From an uncultured Pseudomonadota bacterium (GTDB lineage Bacteria > Pseudomonadota > Gammaproteobacteria > Enterobacterales > Succinivibrionaceae), in contig OMYE01000002.1 in assembly GCA_900315145.1 (NCBI GenBank), positions 1-50,474 on the forward strand: a stretch of 50,474 nucleotides of DNA. The letters are read 5' to 3'. Below, in pieces: positions 8,024 through 18,420 of the stretch; the stretch's first letter is position 1; each line of letters begins with the position of its first letter. A program made the position numbers and the translations under genes. The notes beneath the pieces were generated by a model. That model was not told the origin of the DNA. It searched no databases and worked only from the letters and a program-made list of their open reading frames with translations.

Positions 8024-9934
8024 TTAGTCATCCAGAAAGCTTCTTAAAGGCTCTGATCTGCTTGGATGACGTAACTTACGCAAAGCCTTTGCTTCGATCT
8101 GACGAATACGTTCTCTGGTAACATCGAACTGACGACCTACTTCTTCAAGAGTATGGTCTGTATTCATACCGATCCCGAAGCGCATTCTAAGAACCTTAGC
8201 TTCTCTTGGGGATAAGGCTGCAAGAACCTGCTCAGTAACACTCTTTAGACTTTCTGAAGTCGCCACATCAGCCGGAAGCGGCAGTGATTCATCCTCAATA
8301 AAATCCCCTAAATGCGAATCTTCATCATCACCGATAGGAGTTTCCATGGACATAGGCTCCTTGGAAATCTTCATTACCTTGCGGATTTTATCCTCCGGAA
8401 TTCCCATCTTTTTGGAAAGTTCCTCAGGAGTAGCTTCTCTGCCGTTTTCCTGTAACATCTGACGTGAAACCCTATTGAGCTTATTAATGGTTTCAATCAT
8501 ATGCACCGGAATTCTGATAGTTCTGGCCTGATCGGCAATAGAACGGGTGATAGCCTGTCTAATCCACCAGGTGGCATATGTGGAGAACTTGTATCCGCGA
8601 CGGTATTCGAACTTATCAACAGCCTTCATTAAACCGATATTACCTTCCTGAATCAGGTCAAGGAACTGCAGGCCTCTGTTGGTATACTTCTTCGCAATGG
8701 AGATAACCAGACGCAGGTTAGCTTCAATCATTTCTGATTTAGCATTTCTTGCGTGGGCATTACCCATCTTCATATTGGTATTAATTTCACGAATCTTACA
8801 GATAGGCAGTCCTGTTTCTGTTTCGATTTCATGCAAACGTCCGACAATTGTCACGATTTCCTTTTCATAGGCCTTCATCTTTTCCGCAAAAGGTTTTTTG
8901 AGCTTGATGATTTTATCATACCAGTCTCTTGATGCTTCCTTATGGGATTCGATATAACGTGAACGGTAATCTTCAGGTTTCATACCGCATCTCAGCATTA
9001 TTTCACGAATACGGCGTTCCTGAACCTTTACCTTGTCCATAACATCATTCATATTCTTAATAAGCTGATCGAACACTTTTGGAACCAGACGGAACTGCTT
9101 GAATACTTCTGCCAGTTCAGCAATTGAATTCTGGGTTCTCTTTGAGTCTCGGCCGTGTTTTTTCAGAGCCTCAATAGTGTTGTTGTATCTTTCCTGAAGC
9201 AGTTCAAACATCTGTTTGGCGTATTCCGGATCCGGACCTGACTCATCTTCATCCATCATCTTCGGTTCTTTTTCATCACCGTCATCAGAACCTTCTTCAT
9301 CATCATCGTCATCTGTAACCTTATCTGAATCAGAATCTCCGTCATCAAGATCTACACTGTCATCACACTGATCTATGCTTTCATCAATATCCAGACTGTC
9401 ATCCAGGTCCTCTTCGCCGTCTTCCTTAACCTGAATAGCTTCATCATCAGAAATATTTTCAGCGAAGCCGGTTATGATATCACTTAAACGGATTTGGCCT
9501 TCATTATACTGTTCATAAAGCTGCAGTACAAAATCTATAGCGCTGGGATATTCCGCAACACAGCTCTGCACCTGATTAATACCGTTCTCTATACGCTTGG
9601 CAATATCGACCTCTGCTCTTCTGTCAAGCAGACCGACACTGCCCATTTCACGCATATACATACGTACAGGGTCAGTTGTCTTACCGATATCTGAAATAAT
9701 ATTTTCAATTTCAGCCACATTCTGCGGAAGCATTAAATCATCTGTTGATTCAGGGGCTTTTTCACAGATCTGGATATCCATATCCGCACATCTTTGGAAA
9801 AACTCTTCCAGCTTTTCTGAATCAAGGTATTCTGATGGAAAAAATTCTTTTATTTCTTCTGTTGTTAAGTAACCTTTGGACTTACCATCTCTTAAAAGCT
9901 GCTTTAAAGATAACGTTACCGGTTTATTTTCCAT
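8024..9934 (-). CDS. rpoD: RNA polymerase primary sigma factor, sigma-70
   Basis: Housekeeping sigma factor. Region 1.1 covers about residues 1-75 and region 1.2 contains [12 protein letters not shown]. The non-conserved region holds a very acidic stretch (about 170-235, runs of D and E) typical of long proteobacterial sigma-70. Region 2 has [23 protein letters not shown] and the -10 recognition helix [20 protein letters not shown]; region 4 has [20 protein letters not shown], and the protein ends LRSFLDD. The 636-residue length fits. The gene has its own promoter; a terminator separates it from dnaG upstream, unlike the fused macromolecular-synthesis operon of E. coli. Confidence 0.98.
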   Translation of the reverse strand: MENKPVTLSLKQLLRDGKSKGYLTTEEIKEFFPSEYLDSEKLEEFFQRCADMDIQICEKAPESTDDLMLPQNVAEIENIISDIGKTTDPVRMYMREMGSVGLLDRRAEVDIAKRIENGINQVQSCVAEYPSAIDFVLQLYEQYNEGQIRLSDIITGFAENISDDEAIQVKEDGEEDLDDSLDIDESIDQCDDSVDLDDGDSDSDKVTDDDDDEEGSDDGDEKEPKMMDEDESGPDPEYAKQMFELLQERYNNTIEALKKHGRDSKRTQNSIAELAEVFKQFRLVPKVFDQLIKNMNDVMDKVKVQERRIREIMLRCGMKPEDYRSRYIESHKEASRDWYDKIIKLKKPFAEKMKAYEKEIVTIVGRLHEIETETGLPICKIREINTNMKMGNAHARNAKSEMIEANLRLVISIAKKYTNRGLQFLDLIQEGNIGLMKAVDKFEYRRGYKFSTYATWWIRQAITRSIADQARTIRIPVHMIETINKLNRVSRQMLQENGREATPEELSKKMGIPEDKIRKVMKISKEPMSMETPIGDDEDSHLGDFIEDESLPLPADVATSESLKSVTEQVLAALSPREAKVLRMRFGIGMNTDHTLEEVGRQFDVTRERIRQIEAKALRKLRHPSRSEPLRSFLDD

Positions 9935-10152
9935 TGCTTAACCTATTTGTTTTTTTAAAATAACGAAGATAACACCGAAAGACCAAAATCCTCCCGATGC
10001 ACCTTAACCATGATTTCCTGTTTCCATCAACATTCATGCAATACTATTTAACAGCCATCTGCCAAACAAACCCGATGCCACTGCCACTAACCCATGCAAA
10101 CAGAAAATAGCAAAAATCTCTACATTCCAGCGAATAATTACGTGGAACTGAT

Positions 10153-10180
10153 ATTATAACCTAACGTAAAAAGTTTTCAA
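10153..10180 (-). promoter_or_regulatory. Probable rpoD promoter
   Basis: On the minus strand TTGAAA (10175-10180) and TATAAT (10153-10158) are 16 bases apart, which leaves an untranslated leader of about 210 bases before rpoD. Confidence 0.6.
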
Positions 10181-10363
10181 CATATTAAAAAATATTTGTG
10201 AAAACCATCATATCTGCTTCATTCAGTCAATTTTTATATAATTTTATTATGATTATATCCGACTTTATATTTACATTGATGATGGAATTAACAATAATTA
10301 GGATTCGAGCAAAAGAATATTTTTCAGAACTTGCGGTATATAACATTTTATTATAATACGATA

Positions 10364-10425
10364 TGGTTAGCATTAAGGAGCCCCCCCACTGCACGGGCTG
10401 CCGGAGGAGTTCTTCGGCATTTTTA
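10364..10425 (+). ncRNA. Candidate small RNA between dnaG and rpoD
   Basis: A TATAAT at 10352-10357 is followed by about 60 bases that fold into two hairpins: AGCCC/GGGCT around an 11-base loop and TGCCGGAG-GAGTT-CTTCGGCA (8 base pairs, one G-T), the latter followed by TTTTTATA. This layout is that of a short transcript with an intrinsic terminator. The only -35 candidate, TTGCGG, is 15 bases from the -10, which is short. No match to 6S, 4.5S, tmRNA or RNase P RNA was recognised. Whether it is transcribed is unknown. Confidence 0.4.
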
Positions 10426-10492
10426 TACCGGAGTACCAAATGTAGACTGAGTTCTCCTGAGACTGTCAGCATAAATTATTATGTAAAATAAT

Positions 10493-10534
10493 AAAAAAAA
10501 ACGCGTCAGTATCCGCACAGACGGTGACTGACGC
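10493..10534 (-). terminator. Rho-independent terminator of dnaG
   Basis: Minus-strand stem GCGTCAGT/ACTGACGC (8 base pairs), then CG and nine T residues, 33 bases after the dnaG stop. It should uncouple dnaG from rpoD. Confidence 0.92.
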
Positions 10535-10566
10535 ATTGAATCAACAGATGAATTATCCGGAATTGA

Positions 10567-12384
10567 TTATTTCAGATTTCTTATATTTCGCTCCAGATAG
10601 CTTGACAATGCCATTTCCTCATTTGTTAGCTTGCGCTTCTGACTTTCATAGGCCAGCCACGTGATTTTCTCTTCAACAATCTCCTTGAAATAGCGCCGGA
10701 TAAATGTCAGCAGACTCATAATCTTAACATTCTCATACTCGTCATCCAGTTGGTAGGATACCAGTATATTCATGATTTTTTCATAGACAGTACTACGGTA
10801 CTTTTCCAGCAGTCCGCCGGTGGTAATATCTGGCTTATCAGCAATTTTCTGCAGCAGATCCAGAATAATTCCAGCCTTGTCATCAGCATACTTGCTAAGC
10901 AGATAGGTAAATTTTTCCTTTTCCGGAATCTGTGCCACCAGATAAGGATTCTGTATTATCCGCGCCACAATCCCCCTTAAAGCGGTAAGCTCTATCTTTT
11001 CACTACTGGAAAGATGTTCTCCGGATTCATTAGGATACTGCAGATTCTGAGAAGCTGTTTCAAGCGCCTTCTGTTCCACGCAATGCTTCATCTGCTCCTC
11101 AGTCCAGCCGACCACAACAGCCATGGCATTAATAAGATTCTGTCTGTTTATCGGTGCATCAGTAATTTTCACTACCAGAGAACAGAACATGTCAACAGCC
11201 TTAACCTTTTCGTCATCCCTAGCCAGATTATAGCTGCTCTTGATCTCTGAAATGATATAATCCTTCAGGGACAGAGACTGATTCATGTACTCCATAAAAC
11301 CTTTAGCACCTCTTTCACGGACAAGAGAATCCGGATCATGCTCAGGAGGAAGGAAACAGAAATTAAGCACTTTATCATCACGGAGTACCGGTAAAACCAC
11401 CCCCAGCACATGCCAGGCTGCATGACGGCCGGCACTGTCACCGTCATAACAGAACACCACTCTGTCAGTCTGCTTGAACAGCAGATCGATCTGATGTTCG
11501 GTAGTAGCTGTTCCTAGAGAGGCGACAGCGTTGTGTATACCATGCTGATCAAGTGCAATAACATCCATGTAGCCTTCGGTGATGATTATACAGTCGAGGT
11601 CTTCTCTTTTTATCTTTCTCACGAAATCAAGATTAAAAAGCTCATAGCCCTTCTTATAAACGTTACTCTCACGTGAGTTGATATATTTAGGCTTGGAGTT
11701 ATCCAGAACACGACCGCCGAAGCCGATTACCCTGCCTCTCTTATCCCTGATTGGAATAATCAGACGGTTACGGAACATATCAAAGACTTTACCGTTATCA
11801 CTCTTAGAAAGAAGGCCTATCCCCAGCATCTTATTGACGCGCTCGGCACTGAACTTAGGATCCTCGTTCCCGGCACCGATGCCAACCATCCGGTATATAA
11901 AATCCCAGGTGTTTGGAGCAAAGCCTATCTGATACTTTTCCACAGTCTCAGCAGATATACCGCGCTGAGCGAGGTAGTTTTTAGCCTCAGGATGTTTAAA
12001 ATATTCCTGATGATAAAAACCGGCAACACTGGCGGTTATCTGATATATATCCACTGAAGATTCATCATGATCATCTCTGTAACTGGTATCATATTCAACA
12101 CTTATACCTGCTATTTTGGCAACTTCCTCTACCGCCTCAATAAAAGAGACATTGTCATATTTCATAATGAATTTGTAGGCATTACCAGCTTCATGACAAC
12201 CGAAACAGTTAAAATACTGCTTCTGCTGATTAACACTGAAGCTTGCTGATTTTTCCTGATGAAAGGGACAGCATGCCATGTAACTGGAACCTGATTTCTT
12301 TAAGCTAATTCTGGAACTGATTACATCAACAATATCTACTCGTTCCAGCAGTTCCGATATAAAAGAATCCTTAATTCTTGGCAT
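10567..12384 (-). CDS. dnaG: DNA primase
   Basis: Makes RNA primers at the replication fork in contact with DnaB helicase. The N-terminal CHC2 zinc ribbon is intact (C39, H42, C60, C63 in CPFHQEK and FNCFGCHEAGN). The Toprim core shows IITEGYMDVIAL and YDGDSAGRHA. The C-terminal part (about 440-605) is the DnaB-binding region and is less conserved. The 605-residue length is near the E. coli 581. rpsU, normally just upstream in gammaproteobacteria, is not present here. A strong terminator follows. Confidence 0.97.
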   Translation of the reverse strand: MPRIKDSFISELLERVDIVDVISSRISLKKSGSSYMACCPFHQEKSASFSVNQQKQYFNCFGCHEAGNAYKFIMKYDNVSFIEAVEEVAKIAGISVEYDTSYRDDHDESSVDIYQITASVAGFYHQEYFKHPEAKNYLAQRGISAETVEKYQIGFAPNTWDFIYRMVGIGAGNEDPKFSAERVNKMLGIGLLSKSDNGKVFDMFRNRLIIPIRDKRGRVIGFGGRVLDNSKPKYINSRESNVYKKGYELFNLDFVRKIKREDLDCIIITEGYMDVIALDQHGIHNAVASLGTATTEHQIDLLFKQTDRVVFCYDGDSAGRHAAWHVLGVVLPVLRDDKVLNFCFLPPEHDPDSLVRERGAKGFMEYMNQSLSLKDYIISEIKSSYNLARDDEKVKAVDMFCSLVVKITDAPINRQNLINAMAVVVGWTEEQMKHCVEQKALETASQNLQYPNESGEHLSSSEKIELTALRGIVARIIQNPYLVAQIPEKEKFTYLLSKYADDKAGIILDLLQKIADKPDITTGGLLEKYRSTVYEKIMNILVSYQLDDEYENVKIMSLLTFIRRYFKEIVEEKITWLAYESQKRKLTNEEMALSSYLERNIRNLK

Positions 12385-12797
12385 TATCTATTCCTTAATT
12401 CTTCTGAATCTGACAGAGCTTTCATCCATTAGTCTGAGGCTAATGAGATTCAGACTGATGGATACACAGTTTTCTATGATATTTTATTAAATAACTGCAA
12501 TTAAACTCAAACAAAAAAAAGATTTCTGTACGCTTTTTCCCGATATCTTGGGAGGATTTATCATTCACAGACAAAGTCATTTCCTGCATCAACGCTTAAT
12601 ATAATCATTTTTTATGTTTAATTCAAATATTTTTTATTTTTATTTTAACATTCAGTACCAGCAAAAATAATTCTGCTTAAGCCTGCATCCAACTCAAGCC
12701 CAGTACTCCGTCTGTTTCCAGACATACCTGAAACCGTATCATAAACACCTTGAAAGAATAATATGCTATGATATACATCGTTTGTTACGGAGGTACT
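12385..12797. other. Intergenic region between divergent dnaG and apaH
   Basis: About 410 AT-rich bases that must hold both promoters. On the plus strand TTGAAA near 12752 with TATACA about 16 bases downstream is a possible apaH promoter. No rpsU (S21) reading frame is present on either strand, and no RNA gene was seen. Confidence 0.5.
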
Positions 12798-13643
12798 ATG
12801 TCTGTTTACTGTATAGGTGACGTCCATGCCTGCTTGAAGGAGTTACGGGAACTGCTTAATGTTATGGAATTCTCACCTCAAGATGACGAATTGATCTTTA
12901 CCGGAGACATCATAGGTCGCGGTCCGGAGCCCCTTGACACCATTCATTTTATTCAGGATCTCGGAGACAGAGCCCATATGGTGCTGGGCAACCATGATCT
13001 CAATCTTCTCGCTGTGGTATACGGATATCATGAACCTAAGAAGAAGGACAAACTTGACTCCATTCTCAGGGCTCCGGATCTAAAAGAGATTACCAACTGG
13101 TTCAGAAAACAGCCACTTCTATACATTAATCAGGAATACTCCGTATGCACGGTGCATGCAGGAATAACTCCACAGTGGAATATTACCACGGCAGTTGCAT
13201 GTGCCAGAGAAATGGAACAGGTTATTCAGGATGACCTGATTTTTCCGCAGTTTCTCCAGAGAATGTATGATGACAGGCCTAGCCTGTGGTCTGAAGATCT
13301 GAAAGAATTTGACAGATGGCGTTTTATAACAAATGTATTTACTAGAATCCGCCTCTGCTATACTGATAAATCACTGAATCTTTCCAATAAAAACAGTCCT
13401 GAGGAAGCAGCCGGAGAAGGACTGGTTCCCTGGTACACCCTGCTGACTCCGGGGGCTCTTGACGGAGACAAAAAATACCGTCTGGTTTTCGGACACTGGG
13501 CGGCACTTACCGGTAAATGTAATTATCCGGGAATAAAATCTCTGGATACAGGCTGTGTATGGGGTAACAAACTCACAGCCTGGTGCTGTGATACTGATAT
13601 TATGTACAGTGTTCCCAGCAGACAGCCGGCCAAATTTGCCTGA
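12798..13643 (+). CDS. apaH: Bis(5'-nucleosyl)-tetraphosphatase, symmetrical
   Basis: Hydrolyses Ap4A to two ADP. It belongs to the PPP phosphoesterase fold, and the metal motifs are visible: GDVHAC near the start, FTGDIIGRGPEPLD, LGNHDLNLL and HAGITPQW; FGHWA and DTGCVWG occur late. The ATG at 12798 with GGAGG just upstream gives MSVYCIGDVHA, matching the E. coli start, so an in-frame upstream codon at 12768 is rejected. 281 residues; E. coli has about 280. folA follows on the same strand, a neighbour pair also seen in E. coli. Confidence 0.96.
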   Translation: MSVYCIGDVHACLKELRELLNVMEFSPQDDELIFTGDIIGRGPEPLDTIHFIQDLGDRAHMVLGNHDLNLLAVVYGYHEPKKKDKLDSILRAPDLKEITNWFRKQPLLYINQEYSVCTVHAGITPQWNITTAVACAREMEQVIQDDLIFPQFLQRMYDDRPSLWSEDLKEFDRWRFITNVFTRIRLCYTDKSLNLSNKNSPEEAAGEGLVPWYTLLTPGALDGDKKYRLVFGHWAALTGKCNYPGIKSLDTGCVWGNKLTAWCCDTDIMYSVPSRQPAKFA

Positions 13644-13739
13644 TTAAAAACAGGTTAATTCGTTTCTGATGCACTGTCAGCACCACCGTCAGAAGTTTTA
13701 TCAATATTATTAGACAAACCAAAACAACGGATACTTATC

Positions 13740-14234
13740 ATGACTCTGTCAATTATCGTAGCCCACTGTAAAAATCACGTAATAGGAGCTTCAGGAACCA
13801 TGCCTTGGCATCTTCCGGCAGATCTTGCTCATTTCAAAAGCGTAACCATGGGATCACCGGTTATTATGGGAAGTAATACCTACAAAAGCATCGGACGACC
13901 TCTTCCCGGCAGACTCAACATAGTCATAACCTCCAAAGCCACATCCTGTGAAAACATTCCTGACAGACTGATCCATGTGGCAAATGCGGATGAGGCATTA
14001 AAAATTGCCGGTAAATATGATGAAGTGTTCATCATTGGCGGAGGATCCGTATACAGACAGTTTATGGACAGGGCCGACAGAATGTACATAACACTGATTG
14101 ATGCAACTCCGGAAGGTGACACCTTTTTCCCAGAGTACTCCACGGACAACTTTAAAATCATTTCCTCCGAACATCGTGAGCCGGATGAAAAAAACTGCTA
14201 TGCCATGGATTTCATCACCTATGAAAAAATCTAA
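13740..14234 (+). CDS. folA: Dihydrofolate reductase
   Basis: NADPH-dependent reduction of dihydrofolate for thymidylate and purine synthesis; the trimethoprim target. The protein starts MTLSIIVAHCKNHVIGASG, with the substrate-site motif MPWHLPADLAHFK carrying W23 and the catalytic D28, then VIMGSNTYKSIGRPLPGR, and FIIGGGSVYRQFM for cofactor binding. The 164-residue length is normal. It lies about 95 bases after apaH and may share its transcript. No resistance-type change was looked for beyond these motifs. Confidence 0.96.
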   Translation: MTLSIIVAHCKNHVIGASGTMPWHLPADLAHFKSVTMGSPVIMGSNTYKSIGRPLPGRLNIVITSKATSCENIPDRLIHVANADEALKIAGKYDEVFIIGGGSVYRQFMDRADRMYITLIDATPEGDTFFPEYSTDNFKIISSEHREPDEKNCYAMDFITYEKI

Positions 14235-14284
14235 TGCTTATAAAACTTTATGCCCCCGGAAATTCAGTTCCGGCTACTCAATAT

Positions 14285-14307
14285 AAAAACCCCCGGAAAA
14301 TTCCAGG
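14285..14307 (-). terminator. Terminator of the small gene at 14332-14574
   Basis: Minus-strand hairpin CCTGGAA/TTCCGGG with a two-base loop, then GG and five T residues. It faces the end of folA, which has a CCGGAA/TTCCGG hairpin of its own (near 14256) without a T run. Confidence 0.6.
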
Positions 14308-14331
14308 TTCTAACATCATAACCGCAATAAA

Positions 14332-14574
14332 TTATCCTGCAGTTATCTCCTTCATAGCGGTTCTGTCAACAGCATAGCGATGGCAGAACCGCTTCAAGTC
14401 ATCCTCAGAAGTTATCAGCATAATCTCCCTGAAGCGACCGTTACGCAGGCTGCAGAAACCGGCAACCAGTTCTCCGGTACATATCCCCCTTCTTAATACC
14501 GGCTCTTCACTTTCCTTATCATACGGAGTAACTTTATCTTCTCTGATATGCAGGATATTATCCAGACCAAACAT
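14332..14574 (-). CDS. Hypothetical protein, 80 residues
   Basis: No family recognised. The frame starts with ATG preceded by AAGGAAG at 6 bases and is followed by an intrinsic terminator, so it looks like a real gene. The product is mixed charged and hydrophobic, soluble, with no signal peptide, membrane segment or metal motif. The central part (VAGFCSLRNGRFREIMLIT) could form beta strands. It is convergent with folA. Confidence 0.6.
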   Translation of the reverse strand: MFGLDNILHIREDKVTPYDKESEEPVLRRGICTGELVAGFCSLRNGRFREIMLITSEDDLKRFCHRYAVDRTAMKEITAG

Positions 14575-14914
14575 AACAATCTTCCTTAACAGCCGTAACA
14601 GATCTTAATATTATCACTCCGGAATTTTCCGGCAGAACTTCTGATTATTACAGTTTTTAATAGCGCAAAGCTATGACCATTATAATACAAAACACTTTTA
14701 CAAAAAAAACATAGCTAAATAAAACATTTGCATGCAACGGCGTGATTTATAATATCCGGAGTTACCTCCCTGAATATTTATTTATCCGTCTACCTTCGGT
14801 ACCGCAGATTATTATCATTACTATTGACACATTTTCATGTATTAAAATACCATATTACTGTTATCTTAATTCTCGGTTTTTTATCTCCGCCCACCAGTGC
14901 TGAGGAACAGGTAT
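14575..14914. other. Intergenic region between divergent small gene and Hcp-like lipoprotein gene
   Basis: About 340 AT-rich bases. A minus-strand TATAAT near 14681-14686 lacks a convincing -35. No gene or RNA structure was recognised. Confidence 0.4.
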
Positions 14915-15814
14915 ATGAATAATTCTTTTTTTCCAGCGGCACTTATTTTAGCCATGTTCTCTCTATCAGGATGTCTGAATCTCTTTCACAGTAATCAACA
15001 GGACGGACTGCAGTGTACCGGAGCCTCGAACTGCACGGAACTCGGAAAGGAATGCATCATTGATAAAAACTACACAGATGCCCTGAATTTTTTCGAAAAA
15101 GCCTGCAAACTTAATGAAGGCGAAGCCTGTCTCAATGCCGGAATAATCTACCATGAAGGACTTAACACTGAAGCAGACAGTTCCAAAGCTGCTGTCTTCT
15201 ACGAACAGGCATGCAATATGAACTATGCCTCAGGATGCACACATCTTGGAATAATATACGGTAGCGGCAGCACTGCGAACTATACCAAAGCATTTGATTT
15301 TTACCGCAAAGGCTGTGAGAACGGGGATAATGAAGGATGCTATTTCACAGGAATAGCCTACAGGGATGGATTCGGCATAAATCAGAATACCGATTCAGCC
15401 TACGAATACATTCAAAAAGCCTGCGATATGAATCTCGGCAAAGCATGTTCAGAAATGGGACTCCATCTTGATCTGGATGTTACCCGTGATTCCGCCGACC
15501 ATAATACAAGCTCTCTGAAATACTATGAAAAAGCCTGCAGTCTGGGTGATGGTACCGGCTGTACCAATGCCGGAGCCACCTATTTCTACGGCAAATCCGT
15601 AAAACCTGATATATTTAAAGCGAACATACTGTTTGAAAGAGCCTGTGATTTAAATAATGCCAAAGGCTGCTCTGATTTAGGTTTATCATACCTGAGGGGA
15701 ACCGGTATCAGACAGGATTCCACAAAAGCTCTGGAGCTCTTCGGAAAAGCCTGTGATCTGAAGCTTAACGAAGGCTGTGAAAACTACAGCAAATATAAAA
15801 ACAGCTGCCGTTAA
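14915..15814 (+). CDS. Cysteine-rich Sel1-repeat lipoprotein (Hcp-like)
   Basis: Numbered from the ATG at 14915 (AGGAAC upstream; an in-frame GTG lies at 14897). A lipoprotein signal ends in LSGC, with Cys20 the likely lipidated residue. The rest consists of seven tandem Sel1/TPR-like repeats. Each has a Cys-x7-Cys pair closing two helices (for example ACKLNEGEAC, ACNMNYASGC, GCENGDNEGC, ACDMNLGKAC, ACSLGDGTGC, ACDLNNAKGC, ACDLKLNEGC). This disulphide-locked pattern is that of the Helicobacter cysteine-rich protein family, which is exported. A periplasmic or surface scaffold role is inferred; the binding partner is unknown and needs an oxidising periplasm with Dsb enzymes. Confidence 0.85.
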   Translation: MNNSFFPAALILAMFSLSGCLNLFHSNQQDGLQCTGASNCTELGKECIIDKNYTDALNFFEKACKLNEGEACLNAGIIYHEGLNTEADSSKAAVFYEQACNMNYASGCTHLGIIYGSGSTANYTKAFDFYRKGCENGDNEGCYFTGIAYRDGFGINQNTDSAYEYIQKACDMNLGKACSEMGLHLDLDVTRDSADHNTSSLKYYEKACSLGDGTGCTNAGATYFYGKSVKPDIFKANILFERACDLNNAKGCSDLGLSYLRGTGIRQDSTKALELFGKACDLKLNEGCENYSKYKNSCR

Positions 15815-15839
15815 AACAGCTTATCCGTCTTAACGGCAT

Positions 15840-15864
15840 AAAAAACCCCGGACTTATCCGGGGT
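15840..15864 (-). terminator. Rho-independent terminator of obgE
   Basis: Minus-strand stem ACCCCGGA/TCCGGGGT with a four-base loop and a run of Ts. The same hairpin could also end the convergent plus-strand lipoprotein gene, though its plus-strand T run is poor. Confidence 0.85.
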
Positions 15865-15920
15865 ATCATAAAAATCCTACCGGTTCCTTTTCTTTATGCT
15901 ATAAGAACCGTGTGTGTGGA

Positions 15921-17231
<1,311 letters not shown>

Positions 17232-17239
17232 TCATACAT

Positions 17240-17279
17240 AAAAAAAAGACTCCACCACTTTGCAAAAAGGATAGAGTCT
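17240..17279 (-). terminator. Terminator or attenuator between rpmA and obgE
   Basis: Minus-strand AGACTC/GAGTCT across a 21-base loop (with further TATCC/GGTG pairing), followed by eight T residues. It could lower obgE expression relative to the ribosomal genes. Confidence 0.6.
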
Positions 17280-17303
17280 CTTTAATCAATACCTTTGAAG
17301 ATA

Positions 17304-17561
17304 TTAATCAGCGATAACGCTTACATATCTACGATGCTTAGGACCGCCAACAGTATATTTAACCTTACCGTTGCTAGTTGCAAATAAAGTATAATCCTTA
17401 CCTACACCTACATTGCTACCAGCATGGAACTGAGTACCACGCTGACGAACAAGGATACTACCGGCTAAAACAGCCTGTCCATCGAAAATCTTAACACCTA
17501 AACGCTGACCTTGGGAGTCACGACCGTTATGTGTACTACCACCAGCTTTCTTATGAGCCAT
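17304..17561 (-). CDS. rpmA: 50S ribosomal protein L27 (bL27)
   Basis: The N-terminus [22 protein letters not shown], which reaches the peptidyl-transferase centre, and the core [19 protein letters not shown], are diagnostic. 85 residues. It starts 10 bases after rplU stops. Confidence 0.98.
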   Translation of the reverse strand: MAHKKAGGSTHNGRDSQGQRLGVKIFDGQAVLAGSILVRQRGTQFHAGSNVGVGKDYTLFATSNGKVKYTVGGPKHRRYVSVIAD

Positions 17562-17571
17562 TGTCTACTCC

Positions 17572-17886
17572 TTATGCATTAATACCGGTAATCTTAACCT
17601 GAGTGTACCACTGACGATGTCCGGTAACCTTCTGATGATGCTTACGACGACGGAACTTAGTAATACTAAGCTTTTCGCCACCTACAGACTTAACTACTTC
17701 AGCAACTACCTTACCACCTTCTACACATGGAGCACCAACGTTTACATTGTCTCCATCGGCAATCATAAGTACCTTATCAAATTCAACAGTGTCGCCTACT
17801 TTCTTAGAAGAATCTAAATCAACTTCTAATAAATCGTCAACAGCAACCTGGTACTGCTTGCCGCTAGTTGAAATAACTGCGTACAT
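17572..17886 (-). CDS. rplU: 50S ribosomal protein L21 (bL21)
   Basis: The start [22 protein letters not shown] and the C-terminal [19 protein letters not shown] are typical of bL21. 104 residues against 103 in E. coli. First gene of the rplU-rpmA-obgE operon; its leader carries a strong stem-loop and a consensus promoter is visible. Confidence 0.98.
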   Translation of the reverse strand: MYAVISTSGKQYQVAVDDLLEVDLDSSKKVGDTVEFDKVLMIADGDNVNVGAPCVEGGKVVAEVVKSVGGEKLSITKFRRRKHHQKVTGHRQWYTQVKITGINA

Positions 17887-17904
17887 TATATATTCCTTCT
17901 GCGA

Positions 17905-17931
17905 TGTATTTAGATTAAAAGTCTAAATACA
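17905..17931 (-). promoter_or_regulatory. Stem-loop in the rplU leader
   Basis: TGTATTTAGA (17905-17914) is a perfect inverted match of TCTAAATACA (17922-17931) around 7 bases, about 20 bases before the rplU start and downstream of its promoter. It would form a 10-base-pair RNA hairpin next to the ribosome binding site, a suitable place for translational feedback. The effector is not known from sequence. Confidence 0.6.
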
Positions 17932-17960
17932 GTAAAATTTCTAACATGATAATGTTGCGA

Positions 17961-17989
17961 ATTATACAGATTACCAATGCTATATGCAA
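17961..17989 (-). promoter_or_regulatory. Promoter of rplU-rpmA
   Basis: Minus-strand -35 TTGCAT (17984-17989) and -10 TATAAT (17961-17966), exactly 17 bases apart, about 75 bases before the rplU start. Confidence 0.8.
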
Positions 17990-18420
17990 GGCAAAATTTG
18001 AATAAAATCAAAATTTTTTTAATTTTCTTTTTTATTCTATTTTATGTTACCTGAAAAATCCTGTATTTCACATGGTAAGGACAACTTGTTTTCTGAATAA
18101 TACCTGTGCTGACTTCAGCAAAATACTGTTATTTTTTACCAGTATTATCTCCTTATGTTTTATAAACAGATCTTTTTTTCTGTATTTTCCAGCAATCTCA
18201 TATATCGTGATTTTTCCATTTCTTTAACAAAAAAATTTTTTCATAACTTATTCTCATCTAATTAATGTAAAATAGTATCCTGACTTGACCGGTTGATTTA
18301 AGCCGGCAGTGGCAGTCTTATTAGATGCAGGTTCCGGTAAACCGGCATGTATATCTCATATACAACGCTCGACAGGTGTATCAGGAAAGCTTTTTTATTT
18401 AATTCTAGTGGAATGATATT
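17990..18420. other. Region upstream of ispB with a structured leader
   Basis: The first half is A/T runs. From about 18290 base composition changes and short hairpins appear: CCGGT...CCGG pairs near 18288-18305, CCGGTAAACCGG near 18334, and TGTATATCTCATATACA near 18349-18365. No named riboswitch was recognised. A TAAAAT near 18268 could be the ispB -10. No ORF is supported. Confidence 0.4.

Noticed and set aside
10227-10472. Minus-strand 81-codon frame between dnaG and rpoD
   Set aside because: No RBS, low-complexity Ile/Asn end; the DNA is better explained as a terminator-hairpin unit on the plus strand.
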